From JAVBWO01 sp036677375 (lineage in GTDB: Bacteria > Bacillota > Dehalobacteriia > UBA4068 > UBA4997): a stretch of 64,000 nucleotides of DNA. The stretch's first letter is position 1. Each line of letters starts with the position of its first letter. The translations under genes were made by a program, and so were the position numbers. A model generated the notes under the pieces. It did no database searches, was not told the DNA's origin, and saw only the letters and a list, made by a program, of their open reading frames with translations. The stretch spans positions 124,001 through 188,000 of the forward strand of contig JAVBWO010000001.1 in NCBI GenBank assembly GCA_036677375.1, written 5' to 3'. Of this stretch, positions 43,388 through 51,560 are shown piece by piece.

Positions 43388-43408
43388 GCGCCATTCCCCC
43401 CTTCTTCC

Positions 43409-43753
43409 TTAAGCCGTTTTTTCCGCCGCTGCTTCGGTCAAAGCAGATGCCGCCGCATCCACCGCCTCGTTCATTTTCTTAACGGCAGCTTCGATCAAGG
43501 CGTCTACGGTATCGTCCACCGTGATGTGTAGCTTTTCCAGTAAAGCAATCACAAAGGCCTTTTTCTTTTCTCCCAGGCCAGAGCCATGGATAGTTTGCTC
43601 CGCCGCGGCAACGGCGGCATCCACCCACCCGGCAATAAAGGAAAAGTTCTTTGTATTTAGTAAGTTCTTGAGATAAGGCACTCCGAATTTAAGTAAGAAT
43701 CCCAATGCCAGCACCAGAACACCATCCAGGAGATAAGCCGTTATGTTTTCCAC
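43409..43753 (-). CDS. Phage holin (LLH family)
   Basis: 114-aa protein with one N-terminal membrane span (LLDGVLVLALGFLLKFGVPYL) and a long helical Ala/Glu-rich tail, matching the LLH-type phage holins that accompany endolysins. It would form membrane lesions that let the amidase reach the wall. It lies 22 bases before the amidase gene. Confidence in the family is good from topology and context; the activity in this remnant is unknown. Confidence 0.8.
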   Translation of the reverse strand: MENITAYLLDGVLVLALGFLLKFGVPYLKNLLNTKNFSFIAGWVDAAVAAAEQTIHGSGLGEKKKAFVIALLEKLHITVDDTVDALIEAAVKKMNEAVDAAASALTEAAAEKTA

Positions 43754-43779
43754 TGCTCGATTCCCTCCTTATTTTAATC

Positions 43780-44040
43780 TTAGCAATCAACATCATCATT
43801 TTTTGTTTCTTTGGGCTTGTCCGGCCAGGAATTATTTTTGCTGAGATTTTCCAAAACCGCCTTGACAGCGTACAATGCAAAAACCCCCAGGATCTCTGTG
43901 GCGACCACCTTGCTGAGCGTCTCCGCGATTTCCTCCTTACCCAGATAAGCCAGCCAATAGGAGCACCAGATCCACGCCGTACCATTTGCCATAAGCCAGA
44001 CAACAATTGCTTTAGAAAAACTTAGTTTTCGTAATCGCAA
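43780..44040 (-). CDS. Phage-associated small membrane protein
   Basis: Small protein with two hydrophobic segments (FSKAIVVWLMANGTAWIWCSYWLA and VVATEILGVFALYAVKAVL) and a charged tail ending DDVDC. Proteins of this layout are common just before holin genes in clostridial prophages. TTG at 44040 follows an AAAGGGA site; ATG at 44079 is an alternative without a site. Function unknown. Confidence 0.6.
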   Translation of the reverse strand: MRLRKLSFSKAIVVWLMANGTAWIWCSYWLAYLGKEEIAETLSKVVATEILGVFALYAVKAVLENLSKNNSWPDKPKETKNDDVDC

Positions 44041-44088
44041 CCAATACAATCCCTTTCTTTGTTTTATTTTATTACCCATAATTTTTAT

Positions 44089-44376
44089 TCAGGCAACCAC
44101 TTCCGTTACACCAGATGGAACTGTCCATGTGCCGGAAGAAGTATAGGTAATAGAATATTCTCGCGGATGATAGCCAAACACAATGCCTTGCGATTTTCCC
44201 ACATCATTCTCGATCGGCCGCAAATACGCTTTGTTGATCTCCGTACCTTCCTCCGTTACCGTACCCAGCACCGGGGTCAGGTCGGATGTATCCGCCGTTC
44301 CGGGCAGCTGACTCGGTTGGCATCGGTTAAGATATTGTACGATCCTGTCCTTCACATCCCATGCTGAAAAACTCAT
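44089..44376 (-). CDS. Phage tail-type protein (short)
   Basis: 95-aa protein ending in YTSSGTWTVPSGVTEVVA, the G-T-W-T-V-P motif that normally opens the glycine-rich C-terminal domain of phage tail or fibre proteins; here the gene stops right after it, so the protein is probably truncated. ATG at 44376 has AAGGAG ten bases upstream. It is the first gene of the residual module; no other structural phage genes are present. Confidence 0.6.
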   Translation of the reverse strand: MSFSAWDVKDRIVQYLNRCQPSQLPGTADTSDLTPVLGTVTEEGTEINKAYLRPIENDVGKSQGIVFGYHPREYSITYTSSGTWTVPSGVTEVVA

Positions 44377-44779
44377 GCACCCATCACTCCTTTTTAATGT
44401 TTTTTTCTTGCTTCAAGTAAGTAAAGGTTGTATTGTGAGTACATCGTATCACGCCTGCTACTACAGCACACCGGCAGTTAACGGACAATGGCGGCCATTT
44501 ACCGGCATCCTTTCAGCCACGAGAATTCAAGAGCTCGCCTTGCCAACAAAAAATAACGCCTTCCATAAATTTCACCAGAAAAACCAAGCACTTCTTTGAA
44601 CAACATTAGCAACAACAGTAAGCAAACTAAAATCGATCACAATAACTAAAAGAAAGCCCGCACAGAATCAAATTTCCCATTCTGTACAGGCTTTTATACA
44701 AGATGTTAATAATTCACTTTAGAAAAATTACTGACTGTTATTCCCACTTACAAAGATAACCCCAAAGCATTCCGTCGCT
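44377..44779. other. Intergenic region behind the prophage remnant
   Basis: No gene recognised. It contains a terminator-like hairpin at 44655-44696 and short direct fragments without ribosome sites. Probably one end of the deleted prophage. Confidence 0.4.
44655..44696 (-). terminator. Terminator after the small-protein pair
   Basis: ATTCTGT-A-C-AGGCTTT pairs with AAAGCC-CGC-ACAGAAT with small internal mismatches; on the minus strand TTTCTTTT follows. It lies about 85 bases after the 52-aa gene. Confidence 0.65.
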
Positions 44780-44938
44780 TTATTCAACAGGGTTCGCTTT
44801 CTTATGACCGCGTTTGGCACCTCCCTGGATTGCCGGTACAGGCTGTACTTCGTTCTTCGGGAAGTGCTGTTTTTTGCCCTTTGCCTCATCGCCGTGGGAC
44901 GCTTCGGGATCAGGTCTCCGCATGCCTGCTTTTGCCAT
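44780..44938 (-). CDS. Small basic protein (52 aa)
   Basis: Very short gene with a strong TAGGAGG site that overlaps the stop codon of the preceding small gene. The product starts MAKAGMRRPDPEASHGDEAK and ends KRGHKKANPVE: Lys/Gly/Pro-rich, no hydrophobic segment, probably disordered. Similar short basic sequences (M-A-K-A-G-M-R-R-P-D-P start) are, as far as I recall, found in other clostridia without a known function. A spore or nucleic-acid-associated role is only a guess from composition. Confidence 0.75.
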   Translation of the reverse strand: MAKAGMRRPDPEASHGDEAKGKKQHFPKNEVQPVPAIQGGAKRGHKKANPVE

Positions 44939-44950
44939 GGGAAATGCCTC

Positions 44951-45088
44951 CTATCTTTTGGTATTGGGTCCCAGTGCCTCTTTTTTGGCGTTGTGATTTT
45001 GATTCTGATTTTCTTGGGTGATAGGAATCTGGCCTTTGGCTTTTTCCATGCGGGCATTTTTATTATCCGGTTGGCTGTCCTTTGTCAT
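44951..45088 (-). CDS. Small hydrophilic protein (45 aa)
   Basis: Short gene (ATG at 45088) encoding MTKDSQPDNKNARMEKAKGQ and ending KKEALGPNTKR; Asn/Gln/Lys-rich and hydrophilic. Its stop codon is part of the ribosome site of the next small gene, so the two are coupled. An AGGA motif lies about nine bases before the start. The ALGPNT-R ending resembles short uncharacterised clostridial proteins. Function unknown. Confidence 0.7.
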   Translation of the reverse strand: MTKDSQPDNKNARMEKAKGQIPITQENQNQNHNAKKEALGPNTKR

Positions 45089-45200
45089 AGCGGAACATCC
45101 TATCCGTTTTCATAGGAATAGTATGCCAATCTCTCGCAGAATTCATACCAACACGCTATGCCCGCCATGAAATACAACTGGCGGCCTTTCCATCATCCAC

Positions 45201-45932
45201 TTACTCCTGAAGTACCGCTTCCCCCAATACCTCCGCGATATTGCCGCAGATCACCAAATTGGCTTTGTTATCATAAGAAGTTTTGCTTTGATTGATCAAA
45301 ACAAGCTTCTTTCCTCTGTAATATGCCACCAGCCCGGCTGCGGGATATACGGAAAGGGATGTGCCGCCTACAATAAAAACATCCGCTTTTTCAATATATT
45401 CTACGGCAGCTTCTATCACTCGGGTGTCCAAAGCTTCCTCATAAAGCACTACTTCCGGTTTGACGATACCGCCGCAGGCATCGCACCGGGGCACGCCCTG
45501 GGTCCTTAGGATATCGGAAAGTTCAAAAAATTTATGACATTCCATGCACCGGTTTTTGTGCACCGATCCGTGAAGTTCTAAAACATTGCGGCTGCCTGCC
45601 ATCTGGTGTAATCCGTCTATATTCTGCGTAATCACGGCTTTCAGTTTGCCGGCGTCTTCAAGCTTTGCCAATGCCAGGTGCGCGGCGTTGGGTTTTGCTT
45701 CCTGATAGATCATTTTATTTCTGTAGAAATCAAAAAACTCCGCCGTATGTGTCATAAAAAAAGTATGGGATAACATCTCTTCCGGTGAATACCTGCCAAT
45801 GCCTTTTTCATGATAAAGACCGGCGGCACTTCTAAAATCAGGGATATTGCTTGCCGTGGATACGCCTGCTCCCCCGAAAAAAACGATGTTCTGAGAGCTC
45901 TCTATCATCTCGCTCAACCGATTGTCCTTCAT
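45201..45932 (-). CDS. cobB: Sir2-family NAD-dependent protein deacylase
   Basis: 243-aa sirtuin. NAD-binding GAGVSTASNIPDFRS near residue 20, the catalytic region TQNIDGLHQMAGS, catalytic His in ELHGSVHKN, zinc-binding pairs C-M-E-C and C-D-A-C, and FIVGGTSLSVYPAAGL are all present. It removes acyl groups from lysines using NAD. ATG at 45932 has GAGG upstream. Single gene; no acetyl-CoA synthetase or acetyltransferase partner adjoins it. Confidence 0.94.
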   Translation of the reverse strand: MKDNRLSEMIESSQNIVFFGGAGVSTASNIPDFRSAAGLYHEKGIGRYSPEEMLSHTFFMTHTAEFFDFYRNKMIYQEAKPNAAHLALAKLEDAGKLKAVITQNIDGLHQMAGSRNVLELHGSVHKNRCMECHKFFELSDILRTQGVPRCDACGGIVKPEVVLYEEALDTRVIEAAVEYIEKADVFIVGGTSLSVYPAAGLVAYYRGKKLVLINQSKTSYDNKANLVICGNIAEVLGEAVLQE

Positions 45933-46177
45933 ACCATCGCCTCATTTATTTGATTCATTTTTTTAATATGCTTTCGCTATAATAAGCGCATTATAACACA
46001 AATTGAAACCCAACAAAAATTTCTCGCTCAAACTTAGCCTTTCTATTTCTTGTCTTTTTCGCTTCCCCCTTGGCGTAGCTTCCCGTATGTCCGATATATA
46101 AAATCCTGTCGCCAAAGGTTCCCTGCAACCGTTCTACCAAATGTCCTAACCATTGCAAATACTATATCGTACTCCTT

Positions 46178-46558
46178 TTACTCTCCTTTTATTTCACGCT
46201 GTACCTTCTTAGGCAGTTTCGCAAAAACCAATTGATACGACCGGTCACAGAGATCCATCAACACTGGTTCCGGAACTGCACCATCAAGATAGATGGAGTT
46301 CCAATTCGCTTTGTCACAATAAAAGCCCGGTACAATATCCGGATACTTTTCACGCAGCAGCTCGGCCAGCGGCGGCTCACACTTTAGAATCACCATCTCC
46401 CGCCCGTCGTGAGGTTTGTATTTGGGGTCGGGCTTGCAAACAGCGGCAAACATTTTGCCTCGCACCAAATAACGCTGCCATTCCCATTCCATCTTATAGT
46501 CCCGCTCCGAACCCGCTTTTCTCAGCAGATAACTGTCAAGCCATTGGTATTGATTCAT
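46178..46558 (-). CDS. MmcQ/YjbR-family DNA-binding-like protein
   Basis: 126-aa protein with the MmcQ/YjbR (CyaY-like fold) features: MNQYQWLDSYLLRKAGSERD at the start, then FAAVCK, GREMVILKCEPPLAELLREK, VPGFYCDKANWNSIYLDG and DLCDRSYQLVFAKLPKK. ATG at 46558 has AGGAGG six bases upstream; the open frame continues further upstream only because it runs into a pseudogene remnant. The family folds like a double-wing DNA-binding domain, but no biological role is firmly known. Confidence 0.88.
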   Translation of the reverse strand: MNQYQWLDSYLLRKAGSERDYKMEWEWQRYLVRGKMFAAVCKPDPKYKPHDGREMVILKCEPPLAELLREKYPDIVPGFYCDKANWNSIYLDGAVPEPVLMDLCDRSYQLVFAKLPKKVQREIKGE

Positions 46559-46711
46559 TTTTTGCCTCCTTTGCAGATACGAGGAAGAGAGAGCCCTCGC
46601 GGCGATAACCGATTTTTTGATAATACGCATCCGCATCCACTTTGCACCCTTACTCACGATAAGGCTCATAAGCGCGTTTTCATCTTCTATCCGGTATTTA
46701 CGTATTTCCAT
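46536..46711 (-). pseudogene. GNAT acetyltransferase remnant with internal deletion
   Basis: The frame starts like a GNAT acetyltransferase (MEIRKYRIEDENALMSLI), but about 25 codons later the sequence jumps to what reads, in another frame, as a GNAT C-terminus (ADAYYQKIGYRREGSLFLVS, ending at the TGA at 46536-46538). The central acetyl-CoA-binding part, roughly 90 codons, is missing. The tail overlaps the first codons of the MmcQ gene, an arrangement that probably existed in the intact operon. Confidence 0.65.
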
Positions 46712-46783
46712 TGGTTGTTTCCTTTTTCAGAACAACTGAAATCCTTTGCTTTAGTATAACACAGATTTGTTAAATAGTGGAAA

Positions 46784-46824
46784 CGAAGCGTCACCGGATA
46801 GACGTACCGATGGCGCTTCGCATT
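46784..46824 (-). terminator. Possible terminator after the TrmO-like gene
   Basis: CGAAGCG and CGCTTCG with a 23-base spacer that contains CCGG/ACCG-type smaller pairs. T run on the minus strand is weak (TTTCC). Confidence 0.4.
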
Positions 46825-46846
46825 TACAATAACCAACTATTTGAAT

Positions 46847-47323
46847 TTAGAATTTAAATTCATGCTCCCAATCAAAACTGCCGGATTCTTCACAGCTTTT
46901 CGGCCAGTGCGCACACCAATGGGGAACACCAGGGCTCTCTACCCGATCGAGGCTGGGGGTATAAGGCTTGATGTCCAGGACAGGCGAACCGTCTTCGGCG
47001 TCAATCCAGGCAAGGCCGATGGTGGTGCTGCCATGATCAATATAGATGATCTGTGCACAGGAAAGAGCGATGGGGTTAGGCCGCATGGGCGAACGGGTGG
47101 CAAAGGTACCTAAAATAGGAGGGGCGGTTTTGTATGGCGATTCTTCGGTTAAGCTTTTACGCATTTCATCGTTGTCACAGCCCGAAAACCACCATAAGAC
47201 ATTCACGTGTGAAAAGCCGTTCAATCCCTGCATAGCAGAAGCATACTCCGGCTCTAGAACAATTCGGCATTCTCCTCCATTTGCCCATACTTTTCCAATC
47301 TGTTTTACGGTAAACTCAGTCAT
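46847..47323 (-). CDS. TrmO/TsaA-like tRNA methyltransferase
   Basis: 158-aa beta-barrel protein of the YaeB/TrmO family, which in E. coli N6-methylates t6A37 of tRNA-Thr using SAM. The signature LGTFATRSPMRPNPIALS is present near residue 74, with FSHVNVLWWFSG and LDIKPYTPSLD. It is the short, single-domain version. ATG at 47323 has GGAG upstream. Many short archaeal and bacterial homologues are untested, so the exact substrate is uncertain. Confidence 0.85.
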   Translation of the reverse strand: MTEFTVKQIGKVWANGGECRIVLEPEYASAMQGLNGFSHVNVLWWFSGCDNDEMRKSLTEESPYKTAPPILGTFATRSPMRPNPIALSCAQIIYIDHGSTTIGLAWIDAEDGSPVLDIKPYTPSLDRVESPGVPHWCAHWPKSCEESGSFDWEHEFKF

Positions 47324-47541
47324 AATCAATCTCCTTTATATGATGATTTACGGTACCGTTATTACCAGTATAACAGTCTGTTTTTATACTTCAAGAGGCT
47401 TTTTGATAAAATTTCTTAAAAAATAAGCCTGCTCTCTTCGGTCTTCATTCTACCGAAAGAAAGCAAGCCCACAACAATAAATCCCTTTAAAAAAGTGGAA
47501 CCCCCTTTCATGATGGCTAACATTCAAACGGCAACTACCGT

Positions 47542-49050
47542 TTAAGGATGAACGGCATGGTATAATGCCAGGCTGTCTGTCCATTTGCCCTCCTCCGTAC
47601 TGCCCATGACCACACAAATATATAATTCCTTGTCTATATTAGCGGAGGAAACCAGACAGCAGCCGGCCTTTTCACTCTTTCCGGTTTTTAAACCGGTTGC
47701 GCATTCATAATAATAGGGACTTTCAGGATTGATCAGTTCATTGGTATTATAATACGTTACCTCCTGACCGCTCAGCCAAACATCAGAAGCTCGGTAACTG
47801 CCGGCAATTTGGCGCAGGATAACCGACTTCAAAAACGTCTTCGCAATGCATGCAAGATCCTGTGCCGTCGTGTATTGTCCTTCCGCATCATAGCCGTCGG
47901 GGGTGATAAAATTTGAATGAACCGCGCCAAGATCGGCAGCCTTTTTGTTCATTGCCGTCATGAAGGCAGTGAGAGCTTCATCTATGGAAATATAATCATC
48001 TTCGCATATTTCCCTGCCCGTAAAAACGGCAAGAGCATAAGCGGCATCGTTCCCGGAGGGCAATAAGAGGGCGTCTAATAATTGATGGATCGTCAGCTCG
48101 TTTCCGGGGTACAGCCACGCCCTGGAAGCATCCTCAGCGATTCTTTGTACTTCCCGTCCGATCAGAACCTTGTCGTCTTCATCGCAGTAATCCAAAACGG
48201 TTAAGGCTGTGAGCATTTTGGCCGTGCTGGCCGGGGCAATTTGCTCTTCGCTTTCTTTTTCGTATAATACGGTATTGGAGCTGATATTCCATAAATAGGC
48301 ATTCTGGGCATTTAAATCCACTGAAATCTTTTGGGCTTCAGGTATCTCGGATGGCTGTACGGAAATTACAGTATCGCCACCTGAGGCTCCGGGATTTTGC
48401 AACTCTTCATTGTTTTTAACAACTCCAGTGATAAAAACAGAAATCAAAACAAATACTGTAAGAACGGCGATACTGCCCGCATCATGATACTTTCTGATCC
48501 ATTTCCCGTCTTTCTTTTTAAAGATCCCGACTTTTTTGCGAAGCATCGGGGAAAAAAATAACAACGCCTTTCCGATCAAGTATCCGAAGAATGTTCCGAC
48601 TGTATTTAGAATGATGTCGTCAATATCCGTACTTCTTATGCCAAAAAGCTGCAACAGCTCAATGAGGAACGATAATGCGGTTCCTGACAGCAGTACGGTC
48701 ACAAGCTTTTGCCCTCTATTAAAAAGCAAAACCAGAAATACCCCAAAAGGGACAAACAGGATCATATTCCCCCAAAAATTCAGCGGATTGGAAAATGCCG
48801 TATCTAATACTTTAAACGGTATCAAATTGATACCGTCGCCCAATTGAGGTATGGAAATAGCGGAACCCGGTGATACCGTTAATGTAAAAACCGCTGTCAG
48901 GTATAGCGCCGTTATTAAAACCATTATCCTGTGAAACCAGGTGATGCGCTCATCCCGAATGCGAAATCCTATTTCGGATATCAATAAAAACAATAGACTT
49001 GCCGTAAAACCCGGGAAAAGGTATCTCGCTACATTCAGCATATCAAACAA
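47542..49050 (-). CDS. VanZ / D-alanyl-D-alanine carboxypeptidase fusion
   Basis: 502-aa fusion. Residues 1-170 are a VanZ-like membrane domain (five spans, with INLIPFK, NFWGNMILFVPFG and TDIDDIILNTVGT). A sixth span (SIAVLTVFVLISVFITGVV) is followed by a penicillin-binding S11 carboxypeptidase with Ser275-x-x-Lys278 (PASTAKM), SGN at 332-334 and KTG at 455-457. The active site faces outside and would trim the terminal D-Ala of peptidoglycan stem peptides. The VanRS-like pair immediately upstream suggests glycopeptide- or envelope-responsive control; no vanHAX-type ligase genes are present. Confidence 0.92.
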   Translation of the reverse strand: MFDMLNVARYLFPGFTASLLFLLISEIGFRIRDERITWFHRIMVLITALYLTAVFTLTVSPGSAISIPQLGDGINLIPFKVLDTAFSNPLNFWGNMILFVPFGVFLVLLFNRGQKLVTVLLSGTALSFLIELLQLFGIRSTDIDDIILNTVGTFFGYLIGKALLFFSPMLRKKVGIFKKKDGKWIRKYHDAGSIAVLTVFVLISVFITGVVKNNEELQNPGASGGDTVISVQPSEIPEAQKISVDLNAQNAYLWNISSNTVLYEKESEEQIAPASTAKMLTALTVLDYCDEDDKVLIGREVQRIAEDASRAWLYPGNELTIHQLLDALLLPSGNDAAYALAVFTGREICEDDYISIDEALTAFMTAMNKKAADLGAVHSNFITPDGYDAEGQYTTAQDLACIAKTFLKSVILRQIAGSYRASDVWLSGQEVTYYNTNELINPESPYYYECATGLKTGKSEKAGCCLVSSANIDKELYICVVMGSTEEGKWTDSLALYHAVHP

Positions 49051-49171
49051 CCTCCAAAATGAATTGTCCCTTTTATAGCACCATTCTACCGAAAAGGCAC
49101 AGAATACACTTTAAGTTGAAGTTGTTAAATTATTAAGAAAAAATAAAGAAGTCCTTGAGATTTTACGAGTA

Positions 49172-50323
49172 TTAGCAGACTTCGCCTGCCCGATTGCAAG
49201 GTGCGGTTGGCAGAGTAATGGTAAACACCGTATGGGCAAGATCGCTTTGGGCCTCTATCGCACCTCCGTGGAGCGTTATGATATCACGGGCTATGGCAAG
49301 GCCTAAACCAGCGCCGCCTGTGGCGGTGGAACGCGCATCGTCCAGCCGGTAGAATTTTTCGAAAATTGAACCCAGTTTTTCCTGGGGGATGGTTCCCGCA
49401 TTTTCAAATTGGATCACAGCCATATGATCCTGTATCTCTGCTGTAATCGCAATGGTGCTGCCGGCATCGCCGTAAACAATGGCGTTTTTTAAAATGTTAT
49501 TAAAAACTCTCGCCAATTTATCGGAGTCGCCATAGATCATGAATTCCTCGGCAGCATGGATCTCTACTTTCTTACCGTTTGCGGAAAGCTGGGGATACGC
49601 TTCATCCGCCATCTGAACCAGCATGTAATATAGGTCGATGTTTTCTTTTTTCAGCGGAACGGCTTGGAGATGATAGCGTGTGATCTCAAAAAATTCATTG
49701 ATCAGGGTTTCCAACCTGTAGGCTTTGTCTAGCGTGATATGAACATATTTTGCTCTTTGCGCAATGGGCATATCAGGGGTTTCGTCAAGCAGACTCAAAT
49801 AGCCAATCACGGAGGTAAGGGGCGTTTTGATATCGTGCGCCAAGTAGACCACCAATTCGTTTTTGTGCTCCTCGGCTTTCTGCGCTTCTTCGGCCCGTTT
49901 TTTCAATTTGTCTTTGACCTGATTCAGCTTTTCTTCCATAAAAGAAAGCTCGGGGCTCATAGCGATTTTATACTGAGATTCTTCCGCCAGTTGATCTACG
50001 CCTGCAATGATTTCATCAAAATACCTAGTAAACCATGTTAATGAAAAACGGAATAAGATCACGAAAAAAATAATCATCGTCACCATCATGATAGTATCAA
50101 TATTGTTTCTCACATAAGCGCCATAAATAAAAACGGCGTCCTCCCACGGCAGGCCATAGATTTGAGAAATCAATTGAGTAATTCCGTTGCCGATATATCC
50201 TCTTCCCGCAGAGCGCAAAAATAAAACAATCACGATGGCGATTACAAGAATAAGCAGCGTTTGCAAAAACATTTTACGGATCAGTCTGGCATAGGGTTCG
50301 CCCCGTAAAGTCTTATTTTTCAA
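49172..50323 (-). CDS. Sensor histidine kinase, VanS-like
   Basis: About 383-aa kinase with two membrane spans (MFLQTLLILVIAIVIVLFL and TIMMVTMIIFFVILFRFSL), a short external loop, a HAMP-like region, the H-box VVYLAHDIKTPLTSVIGYL, N-box NNILKNAIVYGD and G-box ATGGAGLGLAIARDII. The H-box and layout resemble VanS of vanG-type clusters. The gene overlaps the regulator gene. TTG at 50323 is preferred; TTG at 50335 has no room for a ribosome site. Phosphorylates the VanR-like protein. Confidence 0.9.
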   Translation of the reverse strand: MKNKTLRGEPYARLIRKMFLQTLLILVIAIVIVLFLRSAGRGYIGNGITQLISQIYGLPWEDAVFIYGAYVRNNIDTIMMVTMIIFFVILFRFSLTWFTRYFDEIIAGVDQLAEESQYKIAMSPELSFMEEKLNQVKDKLKKRAEEAQKAEEHKNELVVYLAHDIKTPLTSVIGYLSLLDETPDMPIAQRAKYVHITLDKAYRLETLINEFFEITRYHLQAVPLKKENIDLYYMLVQMADEAYPQLSANGKKVEIHAAEEFMIYGDSDKLARVFNNILKNAIVYGDAGSTIAITAEIQDHMAVIQFENAGTIPQEKLGSIFEKFYRLDDARSTATGGAGLGLAIARDIITLHGGAIEAQSDLAHTVFTITLPTAPCNRAGEVC

Positions 50324-51008
50324 TTTTGTAGCCAACCCCCCATACCGTCTTTATATACTTCGGATTTTCTACCGTATCGTTCATTTTTTCCCGCAAATGC
50401 CGGATGTGGACGGTGATGGTATTATTGCTTTTGCTGAAATACTCATCACCCCAGATTTCGTGGAAAAGCTGTTCGGAGCTGACCACATTGCCTTTTTGCT
50501 CACACAGAATGCGCAAAATCGCAAACTCTGTAGGTGTCAGGGAAAGGGGCTTTTCGTTCAGCAAGCATTCGTGTGTATTGACGTCAACAACCAGACCGGA
50601 ATGAGTAATAACCACCTCCTCCTGCGCCAGGGCGGCATTGTATTTTTTATATCGCCGTAATTGCGCCTTTACCCTTGCCACCATTTCCAAAGGACGAAAG
50701 GGCTTTGTGATATAGTCGTCAGCACCCAGCGTCAGCCCCGTGATTTTATCCGTTTCTTCTTCTTTTGCGGTCAGCATAATAACAGGATAGCAATGCTTTT
50801 CCCTGATCTTCTGACAAATCGCAAAACCATTGCCATCGGGAAGCATAACATCCAATATGGCAAGATCGAGATTGGTTTCCGCGATACACTTCAGGGCCTC
50901 TTTTGCTGAATAATATTTGAAAACGGTATAATTCTCGTTTTGCAAATAAACCTCCACTAAATCTGCGATTTCCCGTTCATCGTCAACAATAAGGATCTTA
51001 TTGCTCAT
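50313..51008 (-). CDS. Response regulator, VanR-like (OmpR family)
   Basis: 231-aa regulator: receiver domain with IVDDEREIADLV, phospho-Asp in LAILDVMLPDGNG, Lys in DDYITKPFRPLEM; OmpR-type winged helix with LTPTEFAILRILCEQKGNVV and NNTITVHIRHLREKMND and the terminal VWGVGYKIEK. Overlaps the sensor kinase gene. Likely to control its own operon and the VanZ/carboxypeptidase gene 120 bases downstream. ATG at 51008 has AAAGGAG upstream. Confidence 0.93.
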   Translation of the reverse strand: MSNKILIVDDEREIADLVEVYLQNENYTVFKYYSAKEALKCIAETNLDLAILDVMLPDGNGFAICQKIREKHCYPVIMLTAKEEETDKITGLTLGADDYITKPFRPLEMVARVKAQLRRYKKYNAALAQEEVVITHSGLVVDVNTHECLLNEKPLSLTPTEFAILRILCEQKGNVVSSEQLFHEIWGDEYFSKSNNTITVHIRHLREKMNDTVENPKYIKTVWGVGYKIEK

Positions 51009-51265
51009 AGTTGTAGAGCTCCTTTCAAGCGGGTTTTGTAATATATTATTTTACTAAAATAATCCTTCAAACATATGATTTATTCCTTGTAAAAAAGTTA
51101 AGATTTTCCTAAGGCATGCGATTTATTTCATTCTCTTACCAGATATGCAAACCAAAAACTGCCGGTGAGATCTGCGGTAACATCAATCGCTGTTTGCACA
51201 TTATCCCATTCTCGCTCATGTAATTGATAGGATATCGTAATTTTCTAAAAAAATGTAAAAAACTA

Positions 51266-51319
51266 TTGACATTTTTATACTCTGTAATATAATAAATGTA
51301 AAACATGTTTTACATTTAT
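51266..51319 (+). promoter_or_regulatory. Consensus promoter and 28-bp perfect palindrome operator
   Basis: -35 TTGACA (51266-51271) and -10 TATAAT (51288-51293) with 16-base spacing. From 51292 to 51319 runs a perfect palindrome whose left half is ATAAATGTAAAACA; its right half is the exact reverse complement. It covers the expected transcription start. A looser inverted repeat (AAAAATGT...ACATTTTT) overlaps the -35 box. The adjacent XRE protein is the probable ligand. Confidence 0.8.
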
Positions 51320-51332
51320 AGGAGTGACTTTT

Positions 51333-51560
51333 ATGAAAGACTTTCGCAAGATGGATGAAATGGAAATGTATATTAACCTGAAGGCAATCAGGCTGGCATG
51401 GGTTTACGGCGTTTCTTTCCTAATCATATGGATAGGCTACGGTTGGATCAAGACCGAGCTGTTTAATGGAGTAGCATTTATCCTTATGTCAACTCAGCTG
51501 GTGGTGTATTGGATGGTTCAACTCTTTTTAAAATGGAAGCTTGGTAAAGATGAAAAATAG
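51333..51560 (+). CDS. Small two-span membrane protein in XRE operon
   Basis: 75-aa protein: an acidic/basic N-terminus (MKDFRKMDEMEMYINLKAIR) and two spans (AWVYGVSFLIIWIGYGWI and VAFILMSTQLVVYWMVQLFL). ATG at 51333 has AGGAG eight bases upstream; an upstream GTG in frame lacks spacing. It overlaps the XRE gene by 11 bases. Pairs of a small membrane protein and a short XRE regulator are common in Firmicutes; the membrane partner's function is unknown. Confidence 0.8.
   Translation: MKDFRKMDEMEMYINLKAIRLAWVYGVSFLIIWIGYGWIKTELFNGVAFILMSTQLVVYWMVQLFLKWKLGKDEK

Noticed and set aside
44728..45057. 109-codon Lys/Arg-rich open frame on the minus strand
   Set aside because: The two short coupled genes in the other frame have proper ribosome sites and account for the same bases better.
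47542..51008. A complete vancomycin resistance cluster
   Set aside because: Only VanR/VanS-like proteins and a VanZ-carboxypeptidase fusion occur; no D-Ala-D-Lac/Ser ligase, dehydrogenase or VanX dipeptidase is present.
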